A stretch of DNA of 64,000 nt from positions 9,363,001 through 9,427,000 of the forward strand of contig JAVTVX010000026.1 in assembly GCA_033439265.1 (NCBI GenBank), in the 5' to 3' direction. This DNA comes from Dillenia suffruticosa (taxonomy: Eukaryota > Streptophyta > Magnoliopsida > Dilleniales > Dilleniaceae). The notes beneath the pieces are model-generated. The model was not told the DNA's origin and ran no database searches. It saw nothing but the letters and a program-made list of their open reading frames with translations. Shown piece by piece: positions 24,500-37,590 of the stretch (positions are counted from its first letter, which is position 1; every line of letters starts with the position of its first letter). The position numbers and the translations under genes were made by a program.

Positions 24500-25900
24500 G
24501 ATGATGAGCATCTATAATATGTTTTGAATGAAGTATGTTAAATATGTTTTGAATAATGAGCATGTTTTGTTAATGAGTACAAGTACTATTCAACAATGTT
24601 AATGATCACGTTATGAAAAATGAGCACATTATGGAAAGTTGAGTGCAAAATGGAAAGTTTTATGGTGGAAAGTCTTATTCAAAGTATAAACTTTCAAGTG
24701 TTTAATAGTTGTGTAAACAAATCAGCCAAGTCGATCTAAGTAAACAACGAGTCGATTTGGGTATGGGTAAGGGGCGACTCTAGCAAACACTAAATAATCA
24801 AGTCGACCTACTAAAGGGATGAGTCAACCTGGACAAGAGAAAAGTTTAGAAGTCAATCCACTTGGAATTCTAACGGTTGAAAATTAGATTAAGTCATCTT
24901 AATGAGAACACAAGTCAAATTGACAGTTTTGTCAAAAGAATACAGAAATCAACCTACTCAGCTAAAGAAAGTATGGTTTGATAAAAAGTTAACCCCATGA
25001 TCAAATGTGTAAACTCACCTAAGTTTAGATTTGTGATTTCTATAGAGTAAGTCAACAAAAAACTTTAGGTTGACCTATAGATGAAAAACTTAAGAAACAC
25101 CGAAACTAACTAAGAAACAAGTTGACCTAAAGCAAATAGATGACCAGGAATAGTTGATAAGTTGATAAGTCGACTTACTAAAGGAACATGAATCAACCGA
25201 TATAATGGGAACTTCAAATTTGTTCAACCTACATAAATTAGAACTATGACAAATGAACTAGTCTAACTTGTACAAAAATGAAGAAGTTGAACTGCGAAGG
25301 CAACAAATCGATCTGTTATGTGTAATGGCTAGTTCTGCATAAATGTTGTTGAGTATTAATTAAGCATTTAATTCATATCAACCACGCTCTTTCACCAACT
25401 TCTCTTTAAATACAACACCTAAATTGAATGCAAAAAAAGGAGAAACAAGTACTATGCACAAGTTAATATGTGTGTTTTAATGATTTATTAGAAGTTAAAA
25501 TTTTCATTGTTGTATTTTTCAAATACTTGTACTTATAGCGCAAAAGAGCAGAGAAAGGGTTCTCTTGGTTTGAGTTTGTATAACATCAATCTTTCAGATA
25601 AAATTAAGGGAAGTATTTGAGAGAAATACTATTAGATTCAACTAGCACCTATGGAGAAAACTAGTTGATTGGTTGCACTATTTTTGAGAATATAGAGGAT
25701 TTAAAAATTCAAATGAAACTTGGGAGTGGACGTATACCAAAGAGAGTGGAATCACTATAAATCACAGTCTCTTTTTTGTTGTATTCAAATTCTCTGTGAG
25801 CTCAAAAAAACAAAACAAAAAGTATCTATCGAACAATTTACCCCTCTTGGTTCTATACATTCTCTTCTTCAATAGCTGTAAGTGGTCAAGGGTATCAGGT
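24500..25900 (+). repeat. LTR-like remnant with GTCGAC array, between LINE ORF1 and ORF2
   Basis: The left part has TATTTTGATGATGAGCATC wording typical of Ty1/copia LTR starts. The middle (about 24710-25330) carries GTCGAC/GTTGAC/GTCAAC motifs, and the right part has GGGAGTGGACGTATACC..GGAATCACTATA followed near 25893 by GGGTATCAGG, which loosely resembles a tRNA-Met primer site. It separates LINE ORF1 from ORF2. I cannot find a matching target duplication, so the limits are approximate and the copia assignment is an inference. Confidence 0.5.
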
Positions 25901-26139
25901 CTTGCCTCTATAAATTTTTTTTCCTGAATTTTTAGGTCTACTGAACTTGGGGTTTATGTTGGTTGATTCTCAATCAATTCATCAACATCTCCTTCCTTAA
26001 TGCGACATCATTTTGGATCTTTCATTATCAAGTCATGTATTTGAAAATCCTCCTCTCTTCCCAACATCAATCCCCTCCCTCCTTCCACTACCTGAGATCA
26101 TGTGATCATGTTATTCCTACCATTTTTACTCACCTTATT

Positions 26140-26951
26140 ATCTTTTAAATCATTGAGTTCTCTTATTCCACGTCCCAACATATCCATTTGCCATCGATCT
26201 ATGATAAATTCCATCATTTGATCGATCTCGTTGCTAGTTTGGCGAGATGGAGCTCCAAGCCATTCTCTGTAAGTGTACTTGATTGAACTCGAACAACAAT
26301 CATATAATTTCTCACAAAATTTGTCAGAATGACCAATAATCCCACAAAAAGCAAAAAGTAGGAAGTCTCATATAAAATTTATCTATACGCACTCTTCCCC
26401 TACTTTTTAATTTCATCCTCCCTTTGATAGGGATTCTGACATCAAGTGCGACTTTGATTTGCATATACATGTACCACATTCCTTCAAAATTGTTTGGATC
26501 AGATTCCTTGAAGGAACCTATATATTCTCATATGCTCCTGAGATATGAAACTCAATAGAAGATCATATACCTGAACCCAAAAACTTACATGGAATAAAGG
26601 AATCCTAGCAGGATGGTCTCCAATATTCACCCTTTTGATAATAAGCAGATATTGATAAAATGTCCAATAACCATTTTGGAGAACCCTTTGCATGTCAAGC
26701 TCATGAAAAAACTAGAATATGAAAAGTGAGGTGGATAATTCTGTGATGCACACCCCTTTCACTGATTGCTAGATCGAAGTCATTGTATTTTCATAGCAAG
26801 AGAATTAATATGATGTTGTCAAGAATCAACCAACAAGACACCATCGCAACTGGTCTTGAGTTCTCTTAGCTGATCCTACATCTATCTCCAACCCCTCTTC
26901 CTCCTCATCCTCAATGGATGTGATGGCACAAACCCCACTAATATCCTCCAT
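26140..26951 (-). pseudogene. LINE ORF1 remnant with DUF4283
   Basis: Reading from about 26951 on the minus strand, MEDISGVCAITSIEDEEEE is the usual acidic start. It is followed by CLVGRFLT near 26840, then LQNGYWTFYQYLLIIKR near 26685-26635 and IPLFHVSFWVQVYDLLL near 26610-26560. These are DUF4283 hallmarks (the RNA-binding ORF1p domain of plant L1 elements). Further on, near 26350-26290, a block corresponding to the CCHC zinc knuckle is present out of frame. Stops and shifts break the gene. Confidence 0.85.
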
Positions 26952-27010
26952 CATTTTAACAAAAACTAAAGAAAAATGTAAAAAAGAAAAACAATTATTG
27001 ATAGATAACA

Positions 27011-27960
27011 CAAAACAGGCTTGAGATAAGAATTTCTATGCGCAAGAACTTAAACAAGATCATGCTAATTTTCATAAAACATTCTAAAATATGGCTTACT
27101 AGTAAAAAAAAATCATTTTCTATTTACTTGTTTCTCCAATAGTCGGAAGGTCATTCATAGAAATAAAAATATATATATATATATATATATATTAAAAAAA
27201 AAGAACCAAATGACAGTTGAGAAGACACTTCTAAATGTGCATGTTAACAATTATAGTATTAAGTTAATAATCAAGGGAAATGACTTCTAATCTTCTAACT
27301 TTTTTTAAATTGTTTGGCTTATTTACAATTCAAATCAAACAAATTTTGACTTTTTACTTTAACTTAAAGTGGATTTCACCAACTTAAAAACCTAAACCAA
27401 ACATGTACAAGTATTTCAGGATATGTTTTCGTGTATTATCTACTATTACTCTGTTATTATAATACATTTAAATATTAAAATTTCTTTTACAATGGTCTTA
27501 GACTTAAATATTTATATTTTAATTTGTATTCAATAGAAAAGAGTAATATATATATACTTAATTCATTAGGAGGTCTTCATGTCTAAAATTAATCAATTGA
27601 AGTAAACACAATTTCAAACAATTATTAAATAAATTAAAATTAATAAAACTTGAATTTACTACCCCAAAGAAGCTCACTTGAAATTCCACTTTAGTAAAAT
27701 ATATATTTATCTATTTAAATAAACTATCAAGAAATTTTCAAAACAAAATCAAATAGGATTATAGAGAATAATTACCATCTGGCAACATATAAACTCTTCG
27801 TTTATTTTCTTTTTTAAATTTACTGTTTTTCTTTTAGAAAATCTTTTAACTTTTCCCCACATTACAACACAAGTTAGTCATTAATTTGGTCTCTCGAAAG
27901 TGTTTTCCTTTCTTTTCTTAAACCAAAGTAACCCTAATTATACTTACATTAGCTCCATTG
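27011..27960. other. AT-rich intergenic stretch, no gene seen
   Basis: No recognisable coding or element sequence is present. An (AT)n microsatellite lies at about 27166-27190, followed by an A-rich run. The stretch separates the LINE 5' side from the CACTA complex and might be the only non-element DNA of the window. Confidence 0.5.
27166..27190. repeat. (AT)n microsatellite
   Basis: About twelve uninterrupted AT units lie in the AT-rich stretch right of the LINE. Confidence 0.9.
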
Positions 27961-28139
27961 GGACAAAAAGTAGTCTATCCAGACGGACAAAAACCGTCTA
28001 CTAAACCTTATAAAACCATCGACAGAATGTTCTCCAACAGATGAACCTTCAGCTGGCTATACACCAATAGAGATAAGTATATCCCAACAATTTTGGTCAC
28101 CGTTGGAGTATGTCCCGGATCTATATGGATGGTTAGAAA

Positions 28140-29190
28140 AGTGTTAGTAAAAGGTACTACTTTTTATCATCGATTTCAAAAATATTGAAAAAGTTACTAT
28201 CTTTTATTATCATTTACCACTTGTGTTAGGAAATGTTACTATCTTTGTCGTCAGTCACCATAATTGTTAAGAATTATTACTACTATTTATCATCTATAAT
28301 CACATATGTTAGGAAATATTATTATCTTTTAACATCGATTATCACAACTATTAGTAAACATTACCTTCTTTTATCGTCGGATGCATAGGTGTTACGAATT
28401 GCGCTTTTATCGTCAGTTACAAGAGTGTTAGTAAATATTACTAACCTTTATCATCATTAACACAAGTGTTAGGAAAAAGTTACTATCTTTAATTTTCTTA
28501 TTATCATTTATTAGAAAAAGTATTGGAAAAAGTTACAATCATTTATCGTCAGTTACTACATATACTAATATAAGTTAATATCTTATATCGCCGATTACTA
28601 CAAGTGTTAAGAAATGTTATTCCCTTTTATTGTGGGTTAGAAAAGGGTTAGAAAATATTATTAACTTTTATCATCAGTTACCACATATGTTAGTATAAGT
28701 TACTATCTTCTATCATCAGTTACTATAAGTGTCAGGAAATAATATTACCTTTTATCATCCGTTAGAAAAAGGTTAGGAAATAATTTTTATCATCAGTTAC
28801 GACATATGTTAGTATAAGTTATTGTCTTGTATCATCGATAAGTTACTACATATCTTACTATAAATTATTACCTTCTATCATCGATTTCTACAAGTGTCAG
28901 GAAATATTTCTATTTTATCGTTGGTTACCACAAATATTAGAAACGTTACTCTTTGCTGTTGTTTTAATTAGAAAAGGGTTAGGAAAAATTATTGTCTTTT
29001 ATGTTAATATAAATTACTACATCATCGGTTACTACAAGTATTAGGAAATATGTTGTATTTTATCATCATCGCTTACCACAAGTGATCGGAAAGATTATTA
29101 TCTTTTTATCATTGGTTATCACAATGTTAGGAAAGCAGTATCATAAGTGTTAGGAAATGTTTATACATTTTATCATCGGGTTACACGGTA
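28140..29190. repeat. Degenerate ~40-45-bp minisatellite, about two dozen copies
   Basis: The idealised unit runs TTACTATCTTTTATCATC then GGTTACCACAAGTGTTAGGA and is repeated with many substitutions across about 1 kb. It probably belongs to the left subterminal part of the CACTA complex, where TNP1-type proteins bind repeated motifs. The right subterminal part at 42840-43560 has related but not identical TTATCAC/TTACCA wording. Confidence 0.75.
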
Positions 29191-29549
29191 TAAAGATTAT
29201 AAAATAAAGAAATTATAAAAATAATATAAACTAATCCTCATATTGATGTACGAGAATGATTGATACATTAATAGGATACATATAAAACAAAAAAAAAAGA
29301 TTGTATGTTCACAACTGTATATTTTCTTAGATGCTCATGCAAAAAATGTTCATTTCGTTCACAAAAAATGTTACCATTACAATTTAAAAACACAGTCTCA
29401 ACATCAAAACTAAGTAGGTGGCCAATTTTATGCACATTTCTTCATGTTAATCTATTTGTAAAAAGTAATAGTGAAAAGAATATAATATAATAGTACATTG
29501 TAAAAATGTTTGTAAATGAAAATATTATCTTTTGGGTTGGAGTTAGGTG

Positions 29550-31166
29550 GTGATGATGATGATGGTTGTCTTTTATGTGCACTCTCAATATCCAGTATTT
29601 GAGGAAGCTAACAATACAAATAATTTGAATTATTATTCAAAGACAAAAGTGAAATTAGTAAGATTATAGTGAAAACCAAAGAAATGATATTCGTACCTGA
29701 AAAGCAGCAATAAGCCTTGTTTCATTAACCAGATTCATTAATTCATCTTGTTATCCACTTCCAACATGCATAGCAATATGTATAAGAACATTACTCACCA
29801 AATTGTAAGATTATGATTTTGTTCTATTAATTATTCCATCATAATAGTCATATCATCGTTCTTAGATCTAGTTGAATGTACACATTGTGATGGAATTGTA
29901 ACTTTCCCGACACATCTAATTCTTCCTCTCGAATCAAGCCCTTTAACTTTAAATATGATATCTCTTTTTCAAGCTAAATTCAAACTCTCTACTTGCCCTT
30001 CTTCACTCTCAATAGATTCCATTCCAGTCTTTATCATTTCCTATGAGAAGTAAATGAATCAAACATCAATGTCTATAAACATATCAATTATAATTATATA
30101 AAAATAGTTATCCATACCATAACTTCAGATACTTTCATAAAAACTATACTACCATCTGATCGGATTCTACTTGTAATATAAAGTTCAGCTCTACAAGATT
30201 TCGTCTCAGATTGTGTTGTCTATAATGATAGAAGTAAACCTTTCTGAAGTATTATGTTGTAAAATTAATTGCAGATAAAATAAAATGTGAATTGTTTATA
30301 CCTTCTCCTATATGAAATTGGCAAATGACTTAGATCCTAAGCAATGTGAATATGTAAACTTTGCGAGACGTTTTGAATTTTTTTTACTAATTTTCTAGTG
30401 TAGAGAAAAAAATATTATAATATAAGTGAATAGCAGTATTAAGAAAAATTGTTAACTTGTATTTTCCCTTTATTACTCAACCAAAAAATAACAAATTCCT
30501 TGTACTGATTTGGATCAACCCTTTCATCTTTCATTCTCTTGATATTTTCATCTATTCCAAGTGAATTATCAAATCACTTTGATTTCAGAGTATTTTTAAA
30601 ACTTTTCCATTTGTCACACAAATTTCCAATAACTCATTTTTTAGTGTCATCTCTGAGTGGTTTGAAAGTAATCCTTATCTACAATTCAAATATGTAAAAA
30701 ATAAAACTAGATCTATTAATTTCCATCTATGCTATTATGTGATTGAGTAATAAAAATAGATACATGTATAATTTTCCACATATCCTCTTTATACTCTATT
30801 GGCATGTCACACCAAGTTTTATAGTTTATTGGAGCAATCAAATGCACTCTGACTATAGAGCCAAGAAATCTGGTAAAGATCATACCATCGATTTCTGCTG
30901 ATTGATTTAATTCATTCATTTCAACTATCATATGTTTTCCTTTTTCTAAGTTCCAAATATCTTAATGACGCGTTGGGTCTCTACATTTCTTGACGACTGC
31001 TCAAAATAAAAAATTAAAAGCAAATAATTATTAATTTTCTCAAAATAAAATGTTCTGTTTATTTTTAAACTAAACTTGGGGTAGCATATTTGGATGATTG
31101 GGCTTCTTCAGACTCAACTTGTTCTTGGGATGGTTGTGATTTTTCATGGTCAGTTACAATGCTCAT
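29550..31166 (-). pseudogene. TNP1-like (Transposase_24, PF03004) gene remnant of the CACTA complex
   Basis: A plausible start at 31166 gives MSIVTDHEKSQPSQEQVESE, a Ser/Glu/Gln-rich N-terminus. The segment 30931-30716 reads IVEMNELNQSAEIDGMIFTR, INYKTWCDMPIEYKEDMWKI, which matches the N-terminal half of the plant En/Spm Ptta domain (ELGQPVG.NA, P..Y..W..VP.E.K..MW). Near 30600-30480 are KWKSFKNTLKSK and DPNQYKEFVIFWLSNKGK, also in order for that family. The protein would bind subterminal repeats and assist TNP2. Intron-sized AT-rich gaps separate the blocks. The downstream exons toward 29550 are not clear, so I score it as decayed. Confidence 0.7.
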
Positions 31167-31524
31167 CCTTCATTTATTTCGTCCAATATTTATCACACAT
31201 TAGAAAATTTTAAAATATTTTAGAACACAGTAAAACCACAACTTTTTATTTCAAAAAAATGTGATTACCTTTTAATAAAATTTCGCAAATGACTTGTTGA
31301 ATATATGTTATAAAGTGTTTCAGTGAAAGCTTGAGTGAGAGATGTAGATGAGTTAGGCGAGTAAAGTTTTCAATTTTTGGTAAAAAAATATTTGATAGGA
31401 ATGAGATTTTGGTTGAGTTAGAAGTTTTGAGAGTTTTTTAGGGGAGGAGAGCATTTGGAGGGGAGGAGAAGTTTTGATCGTTTGCACGAGATGATTTATA
31501 GTATATATCTGGTTTAGTTATTTT

Positions 31525-32430
31525 ACCGCTATTTTCATAAACAAATTTTCAAAACCTCACCATTTTTTCCTGTTTGTTTTCACAGTTTTACTTTTTATCG
31601 CATTTTTTCATTATTACATCAGTTTTGTGGCTTTACCCCTTTTTTATTATTACATCATCACTTTATTCTATGTTTTGGTTTGTATTTTTATTTTAATCAT
31701 TACCACGACAACCATTACCTCCTATTAGTACATTGTTACTACATTTCATATATATGCTTTAATTTCATATCATTATATTTTTTAAATTAATAATATTAAT
31801 AATAACATCATTGCACTTGATTCATATTTAAATTTCTTTTATCATTGAGAAATATGATATCACCCAATAATGGACTAGGCGATACACGTGTAGGCAGTGG
31901 CAGAGGTGTACATGTACGCATCTATGTGCATGCGCATGCGCAATAGATTGAGCATGCGCAATATTTTCACAAACAAATTTTTTTCACAAACAAATTTTTC
32001 CACACTTTTTATTATTACCCACTTTTGATCATTTATCGCCTTTTATTCCTTATTACACATTTGTTTTATTATATATTATTCAAAAAATCACTTACTACAT
32101 TTTATCCGATTGTTATCTGCTATTACTACGTTGTTATCTATTATTACTACATTATTACTATTTTATTACTATATTTCTTGCCACTTACATTTCATACAAC
32201 TTGTATATCAATACATATCATATCATTCTTTAATATTATATTATTATATTATTTAAATTAATAATATTAATTACACCATATGCATTACTATACTTAATTC
32301 ATATTTTTTATTTTATAATTGAGGAATGTGACTTTGCCCAAGTAAGTCCGCGGTGGCAGAGGTGTGCATGTGCACATAAATATACCTATGCAGCCCTGTG
32401 CACATGCCGTGAGCCATTCGTGATATATAT
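31525..32430. repeat. Two ~456-bp tandem modules with GC-rich cores
   Basis: GTGGCAGAGGTGTACATG at 31897 recurs as GTGGCAGAGGTGTGCATG at 32353, offset 456. Both are preceded by TTAAATTAATAATATTAA, a TTGA(T/A)TCATATTT stretch and GAAATATGA/GGAATGTGA, and start with the ATTTTCA.AAACAAATTTT wording (31532 and 31968). The same AAACAAATTTTCAAAAC block recurs near 33455 and 40250, ahead of each TNP2 remnant. The modules therefore look like repeated spacer units of this CACTA family. Confidence 0.75.
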
Positions 32431-32683
32431 AAATTAGTAATTTATATATTTTTGAAAATTCATTGAATAGGTAATATAATATTATAATTTGAAATTATGA
32501 AATCTAATAGTGTCATTAATTATGTTGCTATAATTAATTACATGATATTTAATATTATTTAATTACATTGGTATAATTAATTATGTTAGTATATAGTTAC
32601 TATTTTATTATGTTATTAGAAAAGGAAGCAATCCAAATGAGTTATTTTGTCAACCTCATAAATCATATTAAATAACTAGGAAC

Positions 32684-32743
32684 ATTATTTAAATTATTTA
32701 AATTATTTAAATTATTTAAATTATTTAAATTATTTAAATTATT
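32684..32743. repeat. 9-bp microsatellite (AAATTATTT)n
   Basis: Six to seven exact copies of a TTTAAATTA nonamer in phase, within the AT-rich part of the CACTA complex. Confidence 0.9.
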
Positions 32744-33879
32744 AATAATTTTATTTAAATTAATAATGATAAAAACTAAGAAAATTAATGAAATTTAATT
32801 TAATGTTCGATGGAGAAAATTGAAGAGGCGCCTTCCGAAGTCCTTTTGGCCTTGTTGTAGATGAATCCTCATGTGTACCGTTGAGATTAATACCATTAAT
32901 ACCATTAATATCCCAACTCAATCTAGCCAAACCAAATCTAACCCCATATCAACCAGTAGTATTATTTAAAATTAATAATTATTTAAAATTATTGATATTG
33001 GAAAATACTTTCACATGAAATATTTTATATTTCACATGTAACATTATTTAAATCACTAATATTACAATATTTACTAATATTAATATTGATAATTAATTAA
33101 GTTATATAACATATTAATATTATATTATACTAATATAATTTTATTAATAATTACATTATTATTATACTATTAATAATTACATTATTTAAATTATTATTGA
33201 AACTAGCTCCGATCATCCACTCATTGTGTCACCTAAATTGACCTAAATTGGTCAATGTAATTTATAGTAATATATATGTATTATATAGTAACGTTAGATT
33301 GTTATTATTATGTTATTTGAATCTCAAAATAATCCCAAATTTTTTGTAAATTTTTTAACTTTCATTAATCCAATAGTGGACATATCAATCCAACAGCTGT
33401 AATAATCTCTTTCAAGTGGCATATCATCTGACAAGCCGCCATTTTCAGGAACAAATTTTGAAAATAAATTTTCAAAACTCCTTTTCCTTTTTCATGCCAT
33501 TTTTCATTACAAAATTTAAACTCTTTTCCGCATGTTTTTTCATTACACAATTTTTTTGGGATGCTTTGGACCTAAGTCATTGACAGCTTAATTTAATTTA
33601 AACCAATTGATAAGATCATTTTTAAATCTAGTTTTCATTTAAATTTACTTATCAAAACCTAATTTTTGTGACATATAATGCACTGTTACCATTTACTATA
33701 GCACTTATTATAGCAATATCACGTGTTACCACTTGTTACCATGTATTATATCCATATTGCTACATATGATACACTAAATAAAAGTAGACCGAATAAAAAT
33801 ATAAAAATAGAGAAAACAAATCGATGATTGCATAATGTGTAAATGAAATAAATTACATTTCGTATGCATATACATCCCA

Positions 33880-36800
33880 TCCTACTCTATCAACATCATC
33901 ATTATCATTCATTTGTGTTTATACTTTCCTTCATCTTCATCAACATTAGTCTGAACCCACACCTGATTATTTGAGGGGTTACTTTCTGAATTCATATATT
34001 GATTCGTCACTTCCTCACCCATGTCAAATTCATCTCTAATTTTAACATGTTTTATAACAAGCCATCCTTTATGTCTTTCATCAGCCACATAAAAATACTT
34101 TCTTTGTTTGAGATGCCAACACATAAGAATCATCCAGCAAATCAGCACCCATATGATTCGGATAGGAAAAATTCACAAGTGAATCGAATCTGTTTTTCTT
34201 GCATTCTCGTTGTAGGTCAACCCAATCACATCGAAATAATACAAACGTATACATTTTATTATAGTTTACTTGAATGATTTGTTGTAACATTCCATAATAA
34301 TTAACTTTACCTTGAATGGACCTTTTATCCCTCGCACTTGCATAACTAACGTCATCCACTACTACTATAACTCCTGAATTTTGAGTTTGAAGGCATTTCT
34401 TGTGATCTTTTACATTGAATCGATATCCATCGATTACATACATATTGTAATTTCTAACCAATGAATGTGGTCCATGAGTAATCCATTTAATTTCATATAT
34501 AATCTCTCTGGAGTATTTTGATTCATAACCTAGAAAAAAATCATGAAAATAGAAGAATTTAAAAAAAGAAGATTAACTATTGATATACTCAGCACGTAAA
34601 TAAAAGAAATTAATAACATTAAAAGGAATAAATATTGATATACTTACACGATGAATAAACCAGGTAGTGAAGTCTTTACTATGAAGTTTGTCAATTTGGA
34701 AAGTGTTTAACTTCTTCCCATGACTTGTTCGTCGAACATGCTATGTGTGTTCCCTTCATATGAAATAGTACATATATAATTATATAATATTAGAGTTTAA
34801 TATTTATAAATATATGACTATGTATACTTATAATCTAAAGGAGGCAATTGAATCACTATAAAATAGTATGTATTTATGGCATTGCTGTAATGATTTCTCA
34901 CCGAGATGAATTTGAGATATTCTTTTTCTTTTTTGTTTTTTAATAGATCTACATGTCCTTATTCCCAAAGTTTTTTCAATAGTTGTTAAAGTAGACTCAT
35001 CTTCTCCAAGTGCAATGTGGTTGTCATCATTCCACAATACATGATTAAATCTTGTTTCAACCCATTTAAATATTTTGAACAAAACAGTAAGCACTTGTTT
35101 GCTATATACCCTTCTGCAATGGAGTCTTCAGGTCGTGCTCTATTACATACATAGCATTTGAGTTGAAGCAAGTATCTACATACATATACATTGTATTACA
35201 TGTGTATGATTGTTAAATAAAATAAGCATCATTGTTAAATAAGTTATTAAAATAAAATAAAATATTCAACTGGATACATCCACCTATATGTCACTAGTCC
35301 ACCAATCCTTACTTCAGTTGTCAAGTGCACGATTTGTATCATGTTAGTAAAAAATGAAGGAGGAAAAATCTTTTCAAGCTCACACATAATTTGCGGAATT
35401 GATACCTCCAATTGCTTAAGTTCTTCTAGGTCAAGGACCCTAGGGTAAAGACATTTAAAAATGTTGTAAATTTTAATGATAACAGAGCTAATATTATCCG
35501 ACAGTGATCCATGAATTACTATAGGAATAAACTCTCATATTAAAATGTGATAGTCATAACTCTTTAGATCTATTAACTTTCGTTACTTCAATTGAACACA
35601 TCTGGAGATGTTAAAAGAGTACTCGTCAGGAAGTTTTAAGTCCTTCAAAATCTTGAGAAATGTTTTTTTCTCCTACAAGGTCATTGGGTAACACGCTTTA
35701 GGCAAAAATATATTTGTAGAGTTTGATCTACATACATATAGATCCTTTCTTATTCTCATCTCTTCAAGATCAAGTCTAACCTTATAATTGTCTTTAGACT
35801 TTCCTTCTTGTCCAAGAATTGTACCAATAGTTACATCAAAACAATTTTTTTCGGTGTGCATCATGTCAATATTATGTCTAATTAAAACATTTTCTTAATA
35901 AGTCAAATGAAACAATACATCCTTGCATGTCATTAGGACTTATTAAGTTAATATCATCTAATTCTCACAACACATCAGTTCCAGATCGTTGTTTAGAAGC
36001 AACTCTGAATTCCTCAGTCCCATTAAAAGAATATTTATCATACCTGACTGGATGAATTGACTCCAACCATCTTCGACGTCCCATATAACAATACTTCCAA
36101 CCATGATATAACTATTGAGAACATATATCATATTCACATACTGGATATACAAATCTACCATTAGTACTCCATCCAGATAGATTAACATATGCAAAGAAGT
36201 TATTAATGGTTCATAACAGTGCTGAAAACATTTTAAATCTTTCACTGATTGAAAAATCATAAGTATCTACTCATTCGTACCATAATTCTTTTAGTTCTTT
36301 CACTAATGGTTGTATGTACACATCTATCTTGTCGCCGGGATTTCTAAGACTAGGAATAAGTAATGTGAGTATAAAGTTTGTAGACTTCATGCACTACCAA
36401 AGAGGCAAGTTATATGCTATCAAGGGTGTTGGCCAAGTGCTATGCATAACGTTCACTATTTTAAATAGATTAAAATAATCTGCTACTATCCCTAATCGAA
36501 TATTTCTTGGATTAAAAGAGAAGTTAAGGTATAGGGAATCAAACTCGTGCCATGCTAGAGAATTTGCTGGATGTCTTAGGGGTACATCCCTTTTTCTCTT
36601 ATCATGATGCCGTTTTATCAAAGAAGCAGTTTAACCACATGTAAATAGTCTTTGCAATCTAGGAATCAAAGGAAACTATGTCAATATTTTGACAGCTTTT
36701 TTTTATTAACATCTTGATCTCCTTAATCTCCATCTACATTTGGTTTCCATCTAAAAGCACCACACAAATAACATTCATCATCTTTAGCTCTATGTTTCCA

Positions 36801-37590
36801 ATACAACATACAATTATTAGAACAAGCATGTATTTTCTCATATCTCAACCCTAAACTTGAAATAGTTTTCTACACTTCATGGCAACTATTTGGCAATTTG
36901 TTTTTATCAGGCAACAATTCTCCTAAAACCACTAAGAGTAATGAAAAAGATTTGTTAATCCATTCACACAAACACTTTAAATGATATAAGTACACAATAG
37001 TTACAAGCAAAGTGTATTTCGATTTTGGATATACTAATTTTTTTGCATTCTTAAGTAATTCATGAAACTTATCTGAAATTGAAGTTGATTCATCCACGTT
37101 ACATGAATGAGAACTTGGTTCGTGTACGTCTGATGTATGATATAAATGTGTGAATGCATCATGTAACATGCCAAACATATCATGATAAAAAAGATTATCA
37201 TGTAGGATGGATACACTCGATGCATGAGTGTAGATTTCTCATTACTCTCTTTATGATATATCCACTTATTATAACCACATTGAAATCCATGACATAACAA
37301 GTGATTGAAAACCGTGTGTGTAAGAAATTTCAATTTGTTGAAACATTTGAAACTCTTCATGATATATCCACTTATCATAGTCACGTTGAAACCCACGACG
37401 TAGCAAGTGATTGAAGACTGTGTGTATAGGAAATCTCAATGTGTTGAAACATTTAACATAAGAACATGATATCTTGTTATCGATGGATTGAATATTTTGA
37501 GATGCAAATTCAAGAAATGTATTAACCTCACCACTATATTCATCACTTACTTTTGATTTAGAATACATTCATATCTTATACATCACATTA
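33880..37590 (-). pseudogene. TNP2-like transposase remnant, copy A
   Basis: In minus-strand order the following are visible. Transposase-associated domain near 37568-37300 (MYSKSKVSDEYSG, KCFNTLRFPIHTVFNHLLRR). A degraded middle. Transposase_21 near 36600-36400 (RHPANSLAWHEFDSLYLNFS, RNIRLGIVADYFNLF, LIAYNLPLW). The KNCFDVTIGTILGQEGKSKDN block near 35850. DUF4218 near 35160-35000 (NRARPEDSIAEGYIANKCL). DUF4216 near 34350-34100 (VNYYGMLQQIIQVNY, VLASQTKK). This is the full TNP2 domain order, but with many stops and shifts; the DG of the CADG motif in the intact copy is DY here. Some of the gaps were introns. Confidence 0.88.

Larger units (their letters stand above)
9090..27010 (-). mobile_element. 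Plant L1-type LINE, minus strand, cut by four LTR-element insertions
   Basis: Four coding blocks on the minus strand fall in LINE order: ORF1 with DUF4283 (about 26951-26140), endonuclease start (24481-24384), endonuclease continuation (21798-20889), and reverse transcriptase plus zf-RVT region (11601 to about 9270). The gaps are filled by an LTR-like remnant, a solo LTR with GAACA target duplication, and a solo LTR with ACAGC target duplication that carries a nested Athila-like element. The flanks of both solo LTRs join the LINE sequence directly, which is strong evidence for insertion. Removing the insertions leaves roughly 4.7 kb. No poly(A) tail is clear at the left end, and the right end is approximate. 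The element is dead: numerous stops and frameshifts, and the RT catalytic motif is lost. Confidence 0.85.

Noticed and set aside
28140-29190. Possible CRISPR-like array.
   Set aside because: Repeats are degenerate and contiguous with no unique spacers, and the context is a plant nuclear transposon.
31909-31962. GCATGCGCATGCGC run as a possible Z-DNA or regulatory island.
   Set aside because: It is part of the 456-bp repeated CACTA spacer module and too short to support a separate claim.
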